A stretch of DNA of 64,000 nucleotides from Bacteroidales bacterium (lineage in GTDB: Bacteria; Bacteroidota; Bacteroidia; Bacteroidales; UBA932), in assembly GCA_015060245.1 (NCBI GenBank), contig SUYU01000004.1:1-64000 (forward strand), read 5' to 3'. A program made the position numbers and the translations under genes. The notes under the pieces are model-generated. The model did no database searches and was not told the DNA's origin. It saw nothing but the letters and a program-made list of their open reading frames with translations. Of the stretch, positions 1 through 7,988 are shown piece after piece; position 1 is the stretch's first letter, and every line of letters starts with the position of its first letter.

Positions 1-82
1 CTGAGCAAATCATCTCCCTATGTTCTCTGGATTTTTTCTATCGAATCTCTTGAGGTCCTTTATTTTTATATTTCTGGAATTC

Positions 83-143
83 TTTTTTTCAAGTCTTTTT
101 CAAGTCTTTTTCAATTCTTTTCAAGTCATTTTCAAGTCATTTT
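83..143. repeat. Short T-rich tandem repeat, 10-11 bp unit
   Basis: Five copies of a unit close to TTTTTCAAGTC, at spacings of 10-11 bp, follow one another (TCAAGTC at 89, 100, 121 and 132, with a degenerate TCAATTC at 111). Both sides are T-rich and no gene is nearby. The function is unknown; slippage-prone sequence is the simplest reading. Confidence 0.6.
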
Positions 144-178
144 AGATTTTTTAAATTTGACTTATGTGAATTGCTACA

Positions 179-277
179 TTATGGCCCCATCCTTTCTCCC
201 AGTAAGTCTTTTACCGAGCATTCCGAATAGTATGTGGAGCCAGTACATCTTTTACACTTATTCATAGTTATTACCAT
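179..277 (-). pseudogene. Possible gene remnant with a Cys-x2-Cys motif
   Basis: On the minus strand a 32-codon stretch starts at an ATG at 277 and ends at a TAA at 179. It contains KCKRC and, further on, another Cys, reminiscent of a small zinc-binding segment. The frame stays open upstream of the ATG for only about 20 codons and shows no further homology I recognise. It could be the end of a decayed gene or plain noncoding sequence; low confidence. Confidence 0.15.
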
Positions 278-504
278 GTCATTACTTTCAGTACTGACTT
301 CTTTTCGGATATTTCCAGGAACATGAATCTCTTTTTATTTAGGTCTGGACGCGATATGTGTTCTTGTTGATGCCCAATCGCTCAGCATGGAACAACAACT
401 GAAATATAACTTTTTATTTTCAGGTAGGTGTATTGATGTATTCTGTATTTCTTTTACGAGAATATTAAATTAAAATATTTTATTGCGGCACGCTGAGGCT
501 GCTT

Positions 505-1432
505 TCTAAGTACAAACAAACGATTGATTAGTGGATTTGTATACGAAATCATGGTCAAATCATTGGTAATCGGGTAGTGAAGTCCTTTAAACAGGTGATT
601 CATGGACTTCGCAGAAGAATTGCTGGTCAAATCATTGGTAATTGGGCAGCGAAGTCCTTAAAACAGGTCATTCGTGGACTTCGTATACGAAATCATCGTC
701 AAATCAGTGGTAATTGGGCAGCGAAGTCCTTTAAACAGGTGATTCATGGACTTCGCAGAAGAATTGCTGGTCAAATCATTGGTAATTGGGCAGCGAAGTC
801 CCTAAAACAGGTCATTCATAGACTTCGCAGATGAAATGTTGGTCAAATCAGTGGCAATCGGGTCGCGAAGTCCTTAAAAAGGTTGATTCATGGACTTCGC
901 AGGTGAAATGCAGGTCAAATCATTGGTAATCGGGTAGTGAAGTCCCTAAAACAGGTCATTCGTGGACTTCGTATACGAAATCATGGTCAAATCAGTGGCA
1001 ATCGGGTCGCGAAGTCCCTAAAACAGGTGATTCATGGACTTTGCAGAAGAATTACTGGTCAAATCAGTGGCAATCGGGTAGCGAAGTCCCTAAAACAGGT
1101 GATTCATGGACTTCGCGAGAAAAATGCTGGTCAAATCATTGGTAATCAGGCAGAGAAGTCTCTAAAACAGGTGATTCATGGACCTCGCGAGAAAAATGCT
1201 AGTCAAATTAGTGGTAATTTGGTAGCGAAGTCCTTAAAATTGGTGATTTATGGATCTCGCGTCTAAAATGTTGGTCAAATCATTGGTAATCGGGCAGCGA
1301 AGTCCATATAATGCACAATTTATGGATTTCGGGAGTGATTTACGCTCATTTGGAAGTGATTTATGCTCATTTTGTGAATTATCGGCTCCAGAAGTCAACA
1401 GATGCTCAATTTTATGGACTTCGGTATTCTGA
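505..1432 (+). repeat. 72-bp tandem repeat array with a hairpin in every unit
   Basis: Eleven recognisable units keep an exact 72-bp period; left arms start at 577, 649, 721, 793, 865, 937, 1009, 1081, 1153, 1225 and 1297. A degenerate unit precedes them and a degenerate hairpin follows near 1391-1426. Each unit has a 9-nt arm GCGAAGTCC, an 18-nt loop, the complementary arm GGACTTCGC and a 36-nt linker. Linkers come in types (one with the palindrome TTCGTATACGAA at units 649 and 937; one with TTCGCGAG at 1081). The period is 24 codons, so short ORFs run through it, but in-frame stops occur in the 793, 865 and 1225 units and I do not call a protein. Linkers are near-identical, not unique, so this is not a CRISPR array. 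Confidence 0.9.
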
Positions 1433-1490
1433 ATTATTTTCAAATAGATTCGCTTGCGAGATATTTTCTGTTTTTATTATTTCCTTTTAG

Positions 1491-1595
1491 ATTATACGAT
1501 TATTAGTTATACGATTATTAATTATACGATTATTAATTATACGATTATTAATTATACGATTATTAATTATACGATTATTAATTATTCAGTTATTA
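1491..1595. repeat. 15-bp tandem repeat, 7 copies
   Basis: Units of ATTATACGATTATTA run from 1491. Six are near perfect (the second has G for the first A) and the seventh is degenerate. The array ends six bases before the TTTG element of the promoter at 1602, so it sits where an AT-rich upstream element would be. Copy number could vary by slippage. Confidence 0.85.
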
Positions 1596-1601
1596 ATAAT
1601 A

Positions 1602-1632
1602 TTTGCACATTTAAATTTATTTACTATCTTTG
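1602..1632 (+). promoter_or_regulatory. Bacteroidetes-type promoter of the SPFH gene
   Basis: TTTG at 1602-1605 is followed after exactly 19 bp by TATCTTTG at 1625-1632, matching the TTTG / TAnnTTTG consensus known for Bacteroides. Transcription would start near 1639 and give a leader of roughly 280 nt that includes the next repeat. No other good match lies closer to the gene. Confidence 0.65.
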
Positions 1633-1706
1633 TGATATCAAAATGATATTATATTTTATTGATAGGGTAAACATATTTATTGTTTTTTGCTGATTTTGAT
1701 TTGTCG

Positions 1707-1880
1707 GGATATTTTGGAGGATATTATTGAAGGATATTATTGAAGGATATTATTGAAGGATATTATTGAAGGATATTATTGAAGGATATTTTGGAGGATA
1801 TTTTGGAGGATATTTTGGAGGATATTTTGGAGGGCATTATTGGAGGATATTATTGGGGACATTATTGGAGAGATTATTGT
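1707..1880 (+). repeat. GGA-rich 12/13-bp tandem repeat in the SPFH leader
   Basis: About a dozen units of the form GGATATTATTGAA (13 bp) or GGATATTTTGGA (12 bp) begin at 1707, 1719, 1732, 1745, 1758, 1771, 1784, 1796, 1808, 1820, 1832 and 1844. Many junctions read GGAGGA, a strong Shine-Dalgarno-like sequence without a start codon after it. The array lies between the predicted transcription start and the ATG at 1917. Confidence 0.85.
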
Positions 1881-1916
1881 TTTTAGAATATTTAACAACA
1901 TTTAATTATTTATATT

Positions 1917-2855
1917 ATGGAAAACAGAAACTTTGAGTACAATGGTTGGAAGGTCAATGGTTTTGTGGCTTTATTCCTTATTTTGGCATTGATTGCAGGG
2001 TCTATATGGACTATTGTTCATGGGGCTATTCTGGAGTCTCCTGTGTGGGTTATTTCAGGTGCAGTTCTTTTTATTCTTTTCCTTATTTCTACAAAAGGAT
2101 TTATTTTGCTGGAGCCAAATGAGGCCAGGGTGCTTACTTTTTTTGGTAAGTATTGCGGCTCTTTCTACAATACAGGTTTCTGGTGGGTTAATTTCCTTAT
2201 GTCTTCAAAAAAGATCTCCCTTCGTGCCAGAAACTTGAATGCTGAGCCTATAAAGGTAAATGACAAGACAGGTAACCCTATTATGATTGGACTTGTGTTG
2301 GTTTGGAGGCTTAAGAAGGATGAGATCTACAGGGCTGTTTTTGATATTGATGTTTCTGAAAATGCACAGGGTTTTGTAACTCAGGGGACAAGAATGAATA
2401 TGCTTGAGAATTTTGTTTCTGTGCAGAGTGATGCCGCTTTGAGACAAGTTGCAGGTTTGTATGCATATGATGATAACGGAACTGAGAAGGAAGAGGTTAC
2501 TTTGAGAAGCAGCAGCGAGGAGATCAACGATGTGTTGGAGGAGAGGTTGGCAGAGAGGTTGGCAATTGCCGGAATTGAGGTTGTGGAGGCAAGAATCAAT
2601 TATTTGGCCTATGCACCTGAGATTGCTGCAGTGATGTTGCGCCGTCAGCAGGCAGATGCAATTATTGCTGCAAGAGAGAAGATTGTGGAGGGTGCTGTTT
2701 CTATGGTAAAGATGGCTTTGGACCAGTTGTCAAAAGATGAAGTTGTTGAACTTGATGATGAACGTAAGGCTGCTATGGTTACAAATCTTCTTGTAGTTCT
2801 TTGTGCAGATGAAAGTGCACAGCCTGTAGTTAATGCTGGAACGCTCCATCATTAA
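1917..2855 (+). CDS. SPFH domain / band 7 membrane protein
   Basis: A 312-residue protein with two adjacent hydrophobic segments (about residues 15-37 and 42-63) followed by an SPFH (stomatin/prohibitin/flotillin/HflK) domain from about residue 62 to 250, including the NEARVLTFFGKY-type opening and the LAERLAIAGIEV helix. Such proteins form membrane-anchored oligomeric scaffolds; the substrate is unknown. In Bacteroidetes an SPFH gene of this size is commonly followed by a small Arc-type DNA-binding protein, as here. The ATG at 1917 fits the N-terminus of the family. The gene lies behind an unusual repeat-filled leader, which suggests variable expression (inference). Confidence 0.9.
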   Translation: MENRNFEYNGWKVNGFVALFLILALIAGSIWTIVHGAILESPVWVISGAVLFILFLISTKGFILLEPNEARVLTFFGKYCGSFYNTGFWWVNFLMSSKKISLRARNLNAEPIKVNDKTGNPIMIGLVLVWRLKKDEIYRAVFDIDVSENAQGFVTQGTRMNMLENFVSVQSDAALRQVAGLYAYDDNGTEKEEVTLRSSSEEINDVLEERLAERLAIAGIEVVEARINYLAYAPEIAAVMLRRQQADAIIAAREKIVEGAVSMVKMALDQLSKDEVVELDDERKAAMVTNLLVVLCADESAQPVVNAGTLHH

Positions 2856-3137
2856 TCGTGCAAATGTGATATTTGGCAGTAGGGAGGCCTGATTTGTTTA
2901 ATAGAGCAGACATAATATCTCTCAAGGATGCAGGAGTGTGGATACAGGTGTGATTTGGGAGTGTCAAATTCACCTATATCAATCACTAAAGATCTTTCTG
3001 AAGAAAGGATGAGTTTTTTGGTGAGTTGTTGGTGGATTGATGGATGTGTTGTTGGTGAATTTTGTTGGCGAATGGTTGCAGGAAGTTTGCATACATCATA
3101 GTCAGGTCCCGACAGTTTGTAAATAATATTTAAGAGT

Positions 3138-3356
3138 ATGGCAAAGAAGAGTTCTACAAAGAGTTTTATATTGCGTGTTGATTCTGATACCATGGATGCC
3201 TTGGAAAAATGGGCAGATGATGAGTTCAGAAGCATTAACGGGCAACTCCAATGGATTATTGCCGATGCTCTCAAGCGTAGTGGCAGGCTCAGGAAGGTAG
3301 AGCGGACCGGTAATGATGCCATGTCGAATGATGGTCAGAAGGCCTCCGGAGAGTAG
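3138..3356 (+). CDS. Ribbon-helix-helix (Arc-like) DNA-binding protein
   Basis: A 72-residue basic protein. Residues 8-50 fit an Arc/MetJ ribbon-helix-helix fold: a short strand (SFILRVDSD), helix A with MDALEKWADDEF, a turn with SING, and helix B ending in ADALKRSGRL. The remaining 20 residues are polar and probably disordered. It follows the SPFH gene by about 280 bp on the same strand, an association seen in other Bacteroidetes, where the pair is annotated together without a known function. The 281-bp gap between them shows no other gene. A probable terminator lies downstream at 3518. Confidence 0.85.
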   Translation: MAKKSSTKSFILRVDSDTMDALEKWADDEFRSINGQLQWIIADALKRSGRLRKVERTGNDAMSNDGQKASGE

Positions 3357-3517
3357 TGCATGCCAGAGGTGTATGCCGTAGTAACCCTTACGTCATAATT
3401 TTTTGTGATATAAATTTTGTTGTATACTTGTGAAGAGGGGTAGTTTATGCTATTGGCATTGCCCATTTCATGGATTTCAGCAGGTTCTTCAGTAAGTTAA
3501 ATTTCTTTTAAGAAAGT

Positions 3518-3553
3518 GGGAGATGCAGACCAGTTATTTGGAATGCATCTCCC
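3518..3553 (+). terminator. Rho-independent terminator after the RHH gene
   Basis: A perfect 10-bp stem GGGAGATGCA / TGCATCTCCC with a 16-nt loop is followed at once by TTTT. It lies about 160 bp past the RHH stop codon and would end transcription from the SPFH-RHH region before htpG. Confidence 0.7.
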
Positions 3554-3613
3554 TTTTGCCATTTTGTTGTTTTACCCTTTTGCCATTTTAGTCTCTTCTC
3601 TTTTTGCCATTTT
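3554..3613. repeat. Three 24-bp-spaced copies of TTTTGCCATTTT
   Basis: The 12-mer TTTTGCCATTTT occurs at 3554, 3578 and 3602, exactly 24 bp apart, with less conserved sequence between. It follows the terminator hairpin directly and lies upstream of htpG. The rest of the 412-bp gap between the RHH gene and htpG holds only the inverted repeat at 3658-3734. Confidence 0.7.
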
Positions 3614-3657
3614 GTCATATTGTTTTTGGTTGGTATGTGATTTGTTTGTATGAGTGA

Positions 3658-3734
3658 CTGTCGGGAAGAGGATGGTTATGCCCTTCAGAGATGGAACAGG
3701 AGGCCTTTTATGGTTAAAATATTTTTCCCGACAG
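3658..3734 (+). promoter_or_regulatory. Inverted repeat in the htpG upstream region
   Basis: CTGTCGGGAA starts at 3658 and its exact complement TTCCCGACAG ends at 3734, 35 bp before the htpG ATG. The arms are 10 bp and the loop about 57 nt. The two arms are also copies of the dispersed nonamer TCCCGACAG, so the pairing may be a by-product of that motif. If transcribed it could fold into a leader structure (inference). Confidence 0.35.
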
Positions 3735-3768
3735 ATATTGAAGAACAAAATTTAAAAATAGAATAATT

Positions 3769-5817
3769 ATGGCAACAGGTAAAATTGGAGTAACTACTGA
3801 GAATATCTTTCCGGTAATAAAGAAGTTTTTGTATTCTGACCACGAGATTTTCTTGAGGGAACTGGTGGCAAATGCTGTTGATGCAACCCAGAAGATGAAG
3901 GCTGTGAGCGGCATGGGCGAATATACAGGCGAATTGGGAGACCTTACAGTCAGAGTGGCAGTGGATGAGGCAAACAATACGCTTACAATTACTGACAGGG
4001 GTATTGGAATGACAGCAGAAGAGGTTGACAAGTATATCAATCAGATTGCATTTTCAAGTGCAGGAGAGTTCCTTGAGAAGTATAAAGACCAGTTGAACAG
4101 TATAATTGGCCATTTTGGTCTAGGTTTCTACTCTTCGTTCATGGTTTCCAAAAAGGTAGAGATAAGGACATTGTCATGGAAAGAGGGTGCAAAGGGTGTT
4201 CTTTGGAGTTGTGACGGTTCTCCTGAGTACAGTATGGAGGAGATTGAGCGTTCAGAGAGGGGAACAGAGATTATACTATATCTTGATGATGATTCAAAGG
4301 AGTTTGCAAGCAGTGCAAAGGTGAATGAACTTTTGAACAAATATTGTAAATTCATGCCTGTTCCGGTTGCTTTTGGCAAAGAGCAGGAGTGGAAAGATGG
4401 TAAATATACCGATACCGACAAGGATAAGATCATTAATGATACCGCTCCGCTTTGGGCAAAGACTCCAAGTGAAATAAAGGATGAGGAGTATATGGAGTTC
4501 TACAGAAAATTGTATCCTATGCAGGATGATCCTCTTTTCTATATCCATTTGAACGTGGATTATCCATTTAACCTTACAGGTATCCTCTATTTCCCTAAAA
4601 TCAAGGACAGAATGGATGTCACCCGCAACAAGATCCAGTTGTACTGTAACCAGATGTTTGTAACAGACTCTGTTGAGAATATAGTTCCTGATTTCTTGAC
4701 TCTCCTTTATGGTGTCATTGACTCACCTGATATTCCACTAAACGTATCGCGCAGTTATTTGCAGGAGGATGCAAATGTAAAGAAGATCTCTTCTTACATT
4801 ACAAAGAAGGTTGCCGACAGGCTTGAGGAGATTTCAAAGAAGGAAAAAGAGGCATTTGAGGCCAAATGGGACAACTTGAAACTCTTTATAGAGTATGGAA
4901 TGCTTTCAGATGAGAAGTTCTTTGAAAGGGCCAAAAAGTTTGCTCTATTGAAGACTGACGAGGGCAAATTCTTCAACTATGAAGATTTCAGGAAACTTAT
5001 TGAGCCTGAGCAGACAGACAAGGAGAAGAAAGTGGTTTACCTTTATACTACAGATCCTGTTGCGCAATACAGTTACATTGAGCAGGCAAAGAACCGCGGA
5101 TATCAGGTACTTGTATTTGACAGCCAGTTGGATGCACACTTTGTAAATTTGCTTGAAAGCAAATTGGAGAATGCAAAGTTTGCACGTGTTGATGCTGACA
5201 GCATTGATAATCTTATCCAGAAGGAGAACAAGGAGAAACCTCAATTGAGAGCCAATGAGGAGCGTGAACTCGGATTTGCATTTGAGAGCGTGATGCCTGA
5301 GGGTGCAAACTACCATGTACAGGTTGAGAACCTTGGGGTAAACGGCGCACCTATTGTAATTACGCAGAGTGAGTTTATGAGAAGGTACAGGGAGATGTCG
5401 GCACTCGGCGGTGGATTGAATTTTTATGGCGAAATGCCTGAGTCATACAATGTAGTCCTTAATTATGAAAATCCTCTTATAAAGAAGATTATTGCAGACA
5501 AGGATGAGCAGACCAAACAGGTTACTGATACAATTGATGCAAAACAGGTGGCGGCACAGGCCTCTTTGGATGAGATCAACAGCAAGAACAGGGAGAAGAA
5601 GGAGGATGAGATTTCCACTGCCGACAAGGATGAACGCGAGCGTCTTAACAAGGAACTTGATTCCTTGAATGAAGAGCGCAAGGCTGCAATGGTTGATTTT
5701 GCCGGCAAAAATACCCTTTTGAAACAGGTGGTAGACCTTGCCCTTCTTTCAAACAATATGCTTAAAGGAAAGGAACTCCATTCATTCATCAAGAGAAGTC
5801 TTGATATATTGAAATAG
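3769..5817 (+). CDS. htpG: Molecular chaperone HtpG (Hsp90 family)
   Basis: A 682-residue cytosolic Hsp90 homologue that uses ATP to remodel client proteins. The N-terminal GHKL ATPase domain shows Glu31 and Asn35 in ELVANAVDA, the DRGIGM nucleotide-binding loop near residue 77 and GHFGLGFYS near 114. The middle domain carries the catalytic-loop arginine in the NVSRSYLQ motif near residue 328. The C-terminal dimerisation domain has a charged coiled region (about residues 600-650) typical of Bacteroidetes HtpG, longer than the E. coli protein. The ATG at 3769 gives the family N-terminus. It stands alone with its own terminator at 5946. Confidence 0.97.
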   Translation: MATGKIGVTTENIFPVIKKFLYSDHEIFLRELVANAVDATQKMKAVSGMGEYTGELGDLTVRVAVDEANNTLTITDRGIGMTAEEVDKYINQIAFSSAGEFLEKYKDQLNSIIGHFGLGFYSSFMVSKKVEIRTLSWKEGAKGVLWSCDGSPEYSMEEIERSERGTEIILYLDDDSKEFASSAKVNELLNKYCKFMPVPVAFGKEQEWKDGKYTDTDKDKIINDTAPLWAKTPSEIKDEEYMEFYRKLYPMQDDPLFYIHLNVDYPFNLTGILYFPKIKDRMDVTRNKIQLYCNQMFVTDSVENIVPDFLTLLYGVIDSPDIPLNVSRSYLQEDANVKKISSYITKKVADRLEEISKKEKEAFEAKWDNLKLFIEYGMLSDEKFFERAKKFALLKTDEGKFFNYEDFRKLIEPEQTDKEKKVVYLYTTDPVAQYSYIEQAKNRGYQVLVFDSQLDAHFVNLLESKLENAKFARVDADSIDNLIQKENKEKPQLRANEERELGFAFESVMPEGANYHVQVENLGVNGAPIVITQSEFMRRYREMSALGGGLNFYGEMPESYNVVLNYENPLIKKIIADKDEQTKQVTDTIDAKQVAAQASLDEINSKNREKKEDEISTADKDERERLNKELDSLNEERKAAMVDFAGKNTLLKQVVDLALLSNNMLKGKELHSFIKRSLDILK

Positions 5818-5945
5818 GTAGGAGTTGTCTGAAGAGTTTTCTCCATAAGATTTTTGAGATTATCCCAAATGTCGCTTTCAATATAGTTAATCTTTGTTGG
5901 ATATAATGGTTGGGGGACGGTTCAAAACTCTTCTATAGGAATGGC

Positions 5946-5977
5946 AATCCCTGTCAGATAGGATTCTGGCAGGGATT
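5946..5977. terminator. Terminator hairpin between convergent htpG and permease genes
   Basis: AATCCCTG (5946-5953) pairs with CAGGGATT (5970-5977) around a 16-nt loop, followed by a T-rich stretch on the plus strand. It sits between two convergent genes and could serve both. Confidence 0.6.
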
Positions 5978-5988
5978 TGTAGTTTAAT

Positions 5989-7308
5989 TTAAAGTGGAGC
6001 AGCCTCAAATCCCAAATCCTTTATTGACTTTATGACCTCTTCGGCTTTGGCCTTGCCTGTATATATTGCAATTCCTGAAGCCAAATCTACCTGAGCGTAC
6101 TCTACTCCCTCTGTTCCCAGAATGGCTTTCTCAACATTGGAGCGGCAGTGGTTACAGGTCATTCCCGATACTTTCAATGAGACTTTGTAGGCCTCTTCGG
6201 CCCGAATAGTTGATCTCTCTTTTGATGCTTCTTTTGATGAATCTATTGGGAAGGCGGCAGGAACATTTATATGAAATCTCCGGTATAGGGCATTGGCCAA
6301 AAGTATGAAAAGAATGACTGTGCATGCAATATTGAACCAGCCTGTCCCTTCTGTAGTGTGGCATGCTATACTCTGCAATGGCGCCGTAAACCAGTCTCTT
6401 GGCAGTAGATAATCTATTCCCAAACCAAAAGCCATTGCCCCCGTTATGATGGAAATAAGGTAGAGCACCATTGTCCTTTTGCCCATAACCTTGCTTATTA
6501 CCAGAATGGAGGCAGCATTAACAGCAGGGCCTGCCATCAGGAGCACAAGGACAGTTCCAGGTGATAACCCTTTAAGCATGAGGGCTACAGCAATGGGAAT
6601 TGACCCTGTGGCACACAGGTACATCGGAATGGCACAAACCAGTACCAGAATCATTGCCATAAGAGGCTTGTCTGTAAAGAGTGCAAAGAAAGAGTCGGGA
6701 ACAAAAACTGTAATCACTCCAGCAATAACCAATCCTGCCATGAGCCATTTGCCTATATCCTGCATCATCTCAACATATGCATAATTAAGGGCCTCCCTAA
6801 TCTTCCCGACAGCGGATTTTCCTCTTTTGGTTCCGCCTTTTTCGCGGTCATGGGAGCAGCATCCGACTTTGGAACACACCGCCTCCTTCTTTTGGGAAAC
6901 CGCATCACTTTCTGCATCTTTTGAAAATCTGTTTGTGAGTAATCCGCCCCAAAGAGCCGTTGCAAAGGCCGCAATCGGGCGTAACAGGGCAAATGGAAGC
7001 CCCATAAGCGACCATGTGGCAATAATTGAATCAACGCCTGTCTGCGGGGTTGATATAAGGAATGAAACAGTGGCTCCTTTGGAAGCACCCTCCTTGCGCA
7101 GAGACATTGCAGTTGGAATTACTCCACAAGAGCAGAGCGGTAGAGGCACCCCCAAAAGGGCTGCATTTATAACTGACTTGAATGAACTCCCTCCAAGATA
7201 GCGCCTGTAGAGAGCATGGGGAACAAATGAGTGCATGAGTCCCGCCAATAAAAATCCCAGAAGTATGTATGGCGACATCTGGTTTATCAAATTCAATATC
7301 TCTTTCAT
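5989..7308 (-). CDS. SO_0444-type metal efflux permease with C-terminal HMA domain
   Basis: A 439-residue inner-membrane protein. The N-terminal half has several transmembrane helices of the DUF318/ArsP permease family, with the signature PLCSCGVIP and ISTPQTGVDS. A Cys/His-rich cytosolic loop (VCSKVGCCSHD) follows, then a second set of helices, and the last 65 residues are a heavy-metal-associated domain with MTCNHC, the metal-binding CxxC. Family knowledge suggests export of Cu/Zn or a similar soft metal. I chose the ATG at 7308 (MKEILNL); an ATG eight codons upstream (7332) is possible. The divergent Fur-family gene is the likely regulator. Confidence 0.85.
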   Translation of the reverse strand: MKEILNLINQMSPYILLGFLLAGLMHSFVPHALYRRYLGGSSFKSVINAALLGVPLPLCSCGVIPTAMSLRKEGASKGATVSFLISTPQTGVDSIIATWSLMGLPFALLRPIAAFATALWGGLLTNRFSKDAESDAVSQKKEAVCSKVGCCSHDREKGGTKRGKSAVGKIREALNYAYVEMMQDIGKWLMAGLVIAGVITVFVPDSFFALFTDKPLMAMILVLVCAIPMYLCATGSIPIAVALMLKGLSPGTVLVLLMAGPAVNAASILVISKVMGKRTMVLYLISIITGAMAFGLGIDYLLPRDWFTAPLQSIACHTTEGTGWFNIACTVILFILLANALYRRFHINVPAAFPIDSSKEASKERSTIRAEEAYKVSLKVSGMTCNHCRSNVEKAILGTEGVEYAQVDLASGIAIYTGKAKAEEVIKSIKDLGFEAAPL

Positions 7309-7374
7309 TATTCCAAAATTTGGTTGTAACATAATATTTTCTTGTACCAGACTGCAAAATTGGGGCAGAACCTT

Positions 7375-7389
7375 TGCAATGCCATTGCA
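7375..7389. promoter_or_regulatory. Candidate operator for the Fur-family regulator (7-1-7 palindrome)
   Basis: TGCAATG-C-CATTGCA is a perfect 7-1-7 inverted repeat in the middle of the divergent permease/regulator intergenic region, 66 bp before one start and 60 bp before the other. A 7-1-7 layout is the classic form of Fur/Zur/PerR operators. A second inverted pair, CATTTG/CAAATG, overlaps the regulator's promoter near 7425-7441. Confidence 0.5.
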
Positions 7390-7421
7390 GATTTTTACAA
7401 CTTTTTTTGCCTCAAATTGGT

Positions 7422-7430
7422 TACATTTGC
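7422..7430 (+). promoter_or_regulatory. Promoter -7 element of the Fur-family gene
   Basis: TACATTTGC matches the Bacteroidetes TAnnTTTG element and lies 19 bp before the chosen ATG at 7449. No well-spaced TTTG partner is visible, so the promoter may depend on the regulator or be weak. Confidence 0.4.
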
Positions 7431-7448
7431 AAACACAAATGCAAGGCC

Positions 7449-7871
7449 ATGAAACAGAATATAGAGCAAATGCTACACTCCCGTGGAATTACTCCCACAC
7501 CAATCAGAATTCTTGTGTATGAAATTGTTTCAAAATACAAGGTGGCCTTCTCAATCAATGAACTTGAGGAACTTTTGCAGACGGTAGACAGGAGCAGTAT
7601 TTTCAGGGCACTTTCAACCTTTGAGGATTATGGCCTGCTGCACGCCATTGATGATGGTGACGGGCATCGCAAGTATTGTTTCAGGACCGACTGCTGTGCC
7701 GGAGTAGCATCATCACGTCCGCAGTGCCGTCATATCCATTTTACATGCCGTATGTGTGGCAAAACCTACTGTCTTGAACCTCAGGACAAAGCCTTTCCGC
7801 CTCTTCCCGACGGATTCCTTGGAGAGGAAACAAACTACATCGTAAAGGGAATCTGCAAGAATTGCAGATAG
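7449..7871 (+). CDS. Fur-family transcriptional regulator
   Basis: A 140-residue Fur/Zur/PerR-type repressor: winged helix at residues 10-75 (LHSRGITPTPIRILV, SRSSIFRALSTFEDYGLL-type recognition helix region) and a dimerisation/metal domain with HIHFTCRMCGKTYC and a final GICKNC, the two CxxC pairs of the structural zinc site. The start at 7449 (MKQNIEQML) is preferred over the in-frame upstream ATG at 7374, because the latter would run through the palindrome and promoter. It is divergent from the metal permease and probably controls it. Which metal it senses (Zn, Fe or another) cannot be told. Confidence 0.85.
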   Translation: MKQNIEQMLHSRGITPTPIRILVYEIVSKYKVAFSINELEELLQTVDRSSIFRALSTFEDYGLLHAIDDGDGHRKYCFRTDCCAGVASSRPQCRHIHFTCRMCGKTYCLEPQDKAFPPLPDGFLGEETNYIVKGICKNCR

Positions 7872-7874
7872 ATG

Positions 7875-7904
7875 TTTGTTTTAAGGATTTTTTTTCTACC
7901 TTTG
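7875..7904 (+). promoter_or_regulatory. Promoter of the thiamine operon
   Basis: TTTG at 7875-7878 and TACCTTTG at 7897-7904 are 18 bp apart, a close match to the Bacteroidetes promoter. Transcription would begin about 7911, just before the riboswitch. The -33 element lies directly after the stop codon of the Fur-family gene. Confidence 0.6.
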
Positions 7905-7916
7905 GCATAGATTATA

Positions 7917-7988
7917 ACAAAGGGGTGCCCTTGCGGGCTGAGATTATACCCTGGAACCTGATGCAGATAATACTGACGTAGGGATTGT
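7917..7988 (+). promoter_or_regulatory. TPP riboswitch (THI element)
   Basis: The conserved THI-box blocks appear in order: AGGGGTGCC at 7921, GGCTGAGA near 7936, ATACCC, GAACCTGATGC near 7954, ATAATACTGACG and GTAGGGA at 7979. Thiamine pyrophosphate binding to such elements represses thiamine genes. It lies about 115 bp before thiS and should control the whole operon downstream, giving feedback by the end product. Confidence 0.95.

Noticed and set aside
577-1266. Repeat protein with a 24-residue unit
   Set aside because: The period is a multiple of three, so ORFs arise by chance; in-frame stops occur in at least three units, starts are non-canonical, and the conserved feature is the DNA inverted repeat.
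505-1432. CRISPR array
   Set aside because: The inter-hairpin segments are near-identical repeats, not unique spacers, and no cas gene is nearby.
2852-3322. 156-residue minus-strand ORF opposite the ribbon-helix-helix gene
   Set aside because: It lies antisense to a clear Arc-type protein, has no recognisable domain, and covers mostly noncoding spacer.
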